A DNA stretch of 37,343 bases, from contig NZ_QLIT01000115.1 in NCBI RefSeq assembly GCF_003574485.1, positions 1-37,343 of the forward strand. The letters run 5' to 3'. The notes beneath the pieces were generated by a model, which worked only from the letters and a program-made list of their open reading frames with translations, made no database searches and had not been told where the DNA came from. Made by a program: the position numbers and the translations under genes. The stretch is from Facilibium subflavum. GTDB lineage: Bacteria; Pseudomonadota; Gammaproteobacteria; Francisellales; Francisellaceae. Every line of letters starts with the position of its first letter. Within the stretch, counting starts at the first letter, position 1. Shown here piece by piece: positions 36,309-37,343 of the stretch.

Positions 36309-37343
36309 ATGCAAAAAATAGCAATTATTGGTGGGTCAATTGCTGGTAACGCAATGGCATTAGCGTTATCACGTTTAGGCTTTGATGTTAACCTTTATGA
36401 ACGATCTCATTCTGCTTTGTCTGATAGAGGTGTGGGGATTTGTATACCAAAAGAATTACGCCATGCCTTGGTCAAAGAAAAATTTTTCAACCATGATGCT
36501 AAATACCTTGAAATAGATGATAGACAGTTTGTTGTTAATGACCATAACCATGCCAGAATTATCTGGAAGCAGCCGGTTAATATCATGGCACATAACTGGT
36601 CAGAGATTTATTCGCAATTACATCAAAAACTGCCACAGAATATTTACCATAAAGGAGTCAGTGTTGATAATATCTCTCAGGCTGATAATAAAGTGACATT
36701 ATTACTATCCAATGGCGAAAGTACAACCGTAGACTGGCTTTTTTGCTGTGATGGTGTTAATTCCATTTGCCGGCAAAGCCTATTTCCAGATGCGCAACTT
36801 GAAGCCGCACCTTATATCGCATGGCGAGGTGTTATTGCCAAAGATAAACTCAATGAAGCACAATTCTTTGAGCGCTTGAATTATTTCTGTTATGACCATG
36901 GCCATGTCGTGACTTACTATATTCCAAGCATATCAGGTGGCATTGAGCTTAACTGGGTTGCTTATCAAAAGCTTGATAATAGCCTTAAGCAAAAACTCTT
37001 AACAGATAAAAACAACCAGTATTGTTTAACAGGCATTCCCACAAATAGACTCACCAAATGGCATTACACGATGCTTGATGCACTGGCAGATGATATGCCA
37101 AATATTTTTGCCCAGGCCATGCGCAGTACACCATCCCCTTTTATTCAAAACATCTTTGATGTCAAAGTACCTGCTTTGAAAAAAGGACGTATTTGTTTAT
37201 CTGGTGATGCGGCTTTTATTTCAAGGCCACATACTGCCAGTGGCGCAACAAAAGCATTACAAAGTGCACTGATACTATCACAGCAATTAATCAATCATAA
37301 TAATGATCTAGAAAAAGCCACGGACGAGCCCATCCATCTAACT
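36309..37343 (+). CDS. FAD-dependent monooxygenase, partial
   Basis: Class A flavoprotein hydroxylase type, 345 codons, running off the window end. It starts MQKIAIIGGSIAGNAMALAL, with the FAD-binding GGSIAG (residues 8-13) where the usual GxGxxG carries a Ser. The C-terminal part has GDAAFISRPHTASGATKAL (GD motif at residues 299-300), and VDWLFCCDGVNS matches the DG motif region. The pattern resembles 2,6-dihydroxypyridine hydroxylase-like monooxygenases. The substrate is unknown. The ATG at 36309 has no strong Shine-Dalgarno. The ORF appears intact up to the edge. Confidence 0.85.
   Translation, partial: MQKIAIIGGSIAGNAMALALSRLGFDVNLYERSHSALSDRGVGICIPKELRHALVKEKFFNHDAKYLEIDDRQFVVNDHNHARIIWKQPVNIMAHNWSEIYSQLHQKLPQNIYHKGVSVDNISQADNKVTLLLSNGESTTVDWLFCCDGVNSICRQSLFPDAQLEAAPYIAWRGVIAKDKLNEAQFFERLNYFCYDHGHVVTYYIPSISGGIELNWVAYQKLDNSLKQKLLTDKNNQYCLTGIPTNRLTKWHYTMLDALADDMPNIFAQAMRSTPSPFIQNIFDVKVPALKKGRICLSGDAAFISRPHTASGATKALQSALILSQQLINHNNDLEKATDEPIHLT

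Overview
The window comes from an AT-rich, Gram-negative gammaproteobacterium. It carries an LptM lipoprotein, outer-membrane barrels, HslVU, PutP and EttA. Several markers point towards the Francisella side of the class (Francisellaceae/Fastidiosibacteraceae and relatives): no tuf gene between fusA and rpsJ, a long form of ribosomal protein bL17 with an internal insertion, and a divergent RNA polymerase alpha subunit. This placement is inference; there is no rRNA in the window to confirm it.

Layout. (1) 1-284 is the 5' end of a group II intron on the minus strand, cut by the window edge and inserted directly behind a Shine-Dalgarno/ATG. (2) 371-1846 is a sugar-porter MFS transporter (minus), followed by about 600 bp without a gene, a small secreted DUF3465-like protein (plus), and a convergent outer-membrane barrel with a VirB9/CagX-like N-terminal segment (minus). 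(3) 3900-20698 is one uninterrupted minus-strand block. Read in its own direction it is the str genes rpsL-rpsG-fusA, then S10 (rpsJ to rpsQ), spc (rplN to rpmJ) and alpha (rpsM to rplQ). Promoters are visible in front of rpsL, rplN and rpsM, an attenuator-like hairpin lies between rpsJ and rplC, and an intrinsic terminator follows rplQ. (4) 20971-23299 holds an unknown two-helix membrane protein (plus) and hslV-hslU (minus). (5) 23598-26785 is gatCAB (plus), then a LysE/RhtB-type exporter (plus). (6) 27608-31097 is putP, preceded by a 25-codon membrane-peptide gene, and ettA (all minus). (7) 31235-36046 is an envelope and repair cluster: a DUF481 barrel protein and lptM (minus), divergent from asmA-like and recG (plus). 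(8) 36082-36260 looks like a decayed coding remnant, followed by an FAD-dependent monooxygenase cut off by the right window edge.

The core of the window is the translation machinery, with SecY for membrane insertion and EttA to gate translation initiation. Around it are transporters, proteolysis, amidotransferase-based tRNA charging and envelope biogenesis. The most interesting items are: the intron with a 7-bp EBS1-IBS1 match at a start codon; the unannotated 25-residue peptide that shares a promoter with putP; an alpha subunit lacking the usual RTDLDKL segment; a hairpin that may serve both as the ribosomal-operon terminator and as the 5' leader of the next gene; and the VirB9-like/barrel combination.
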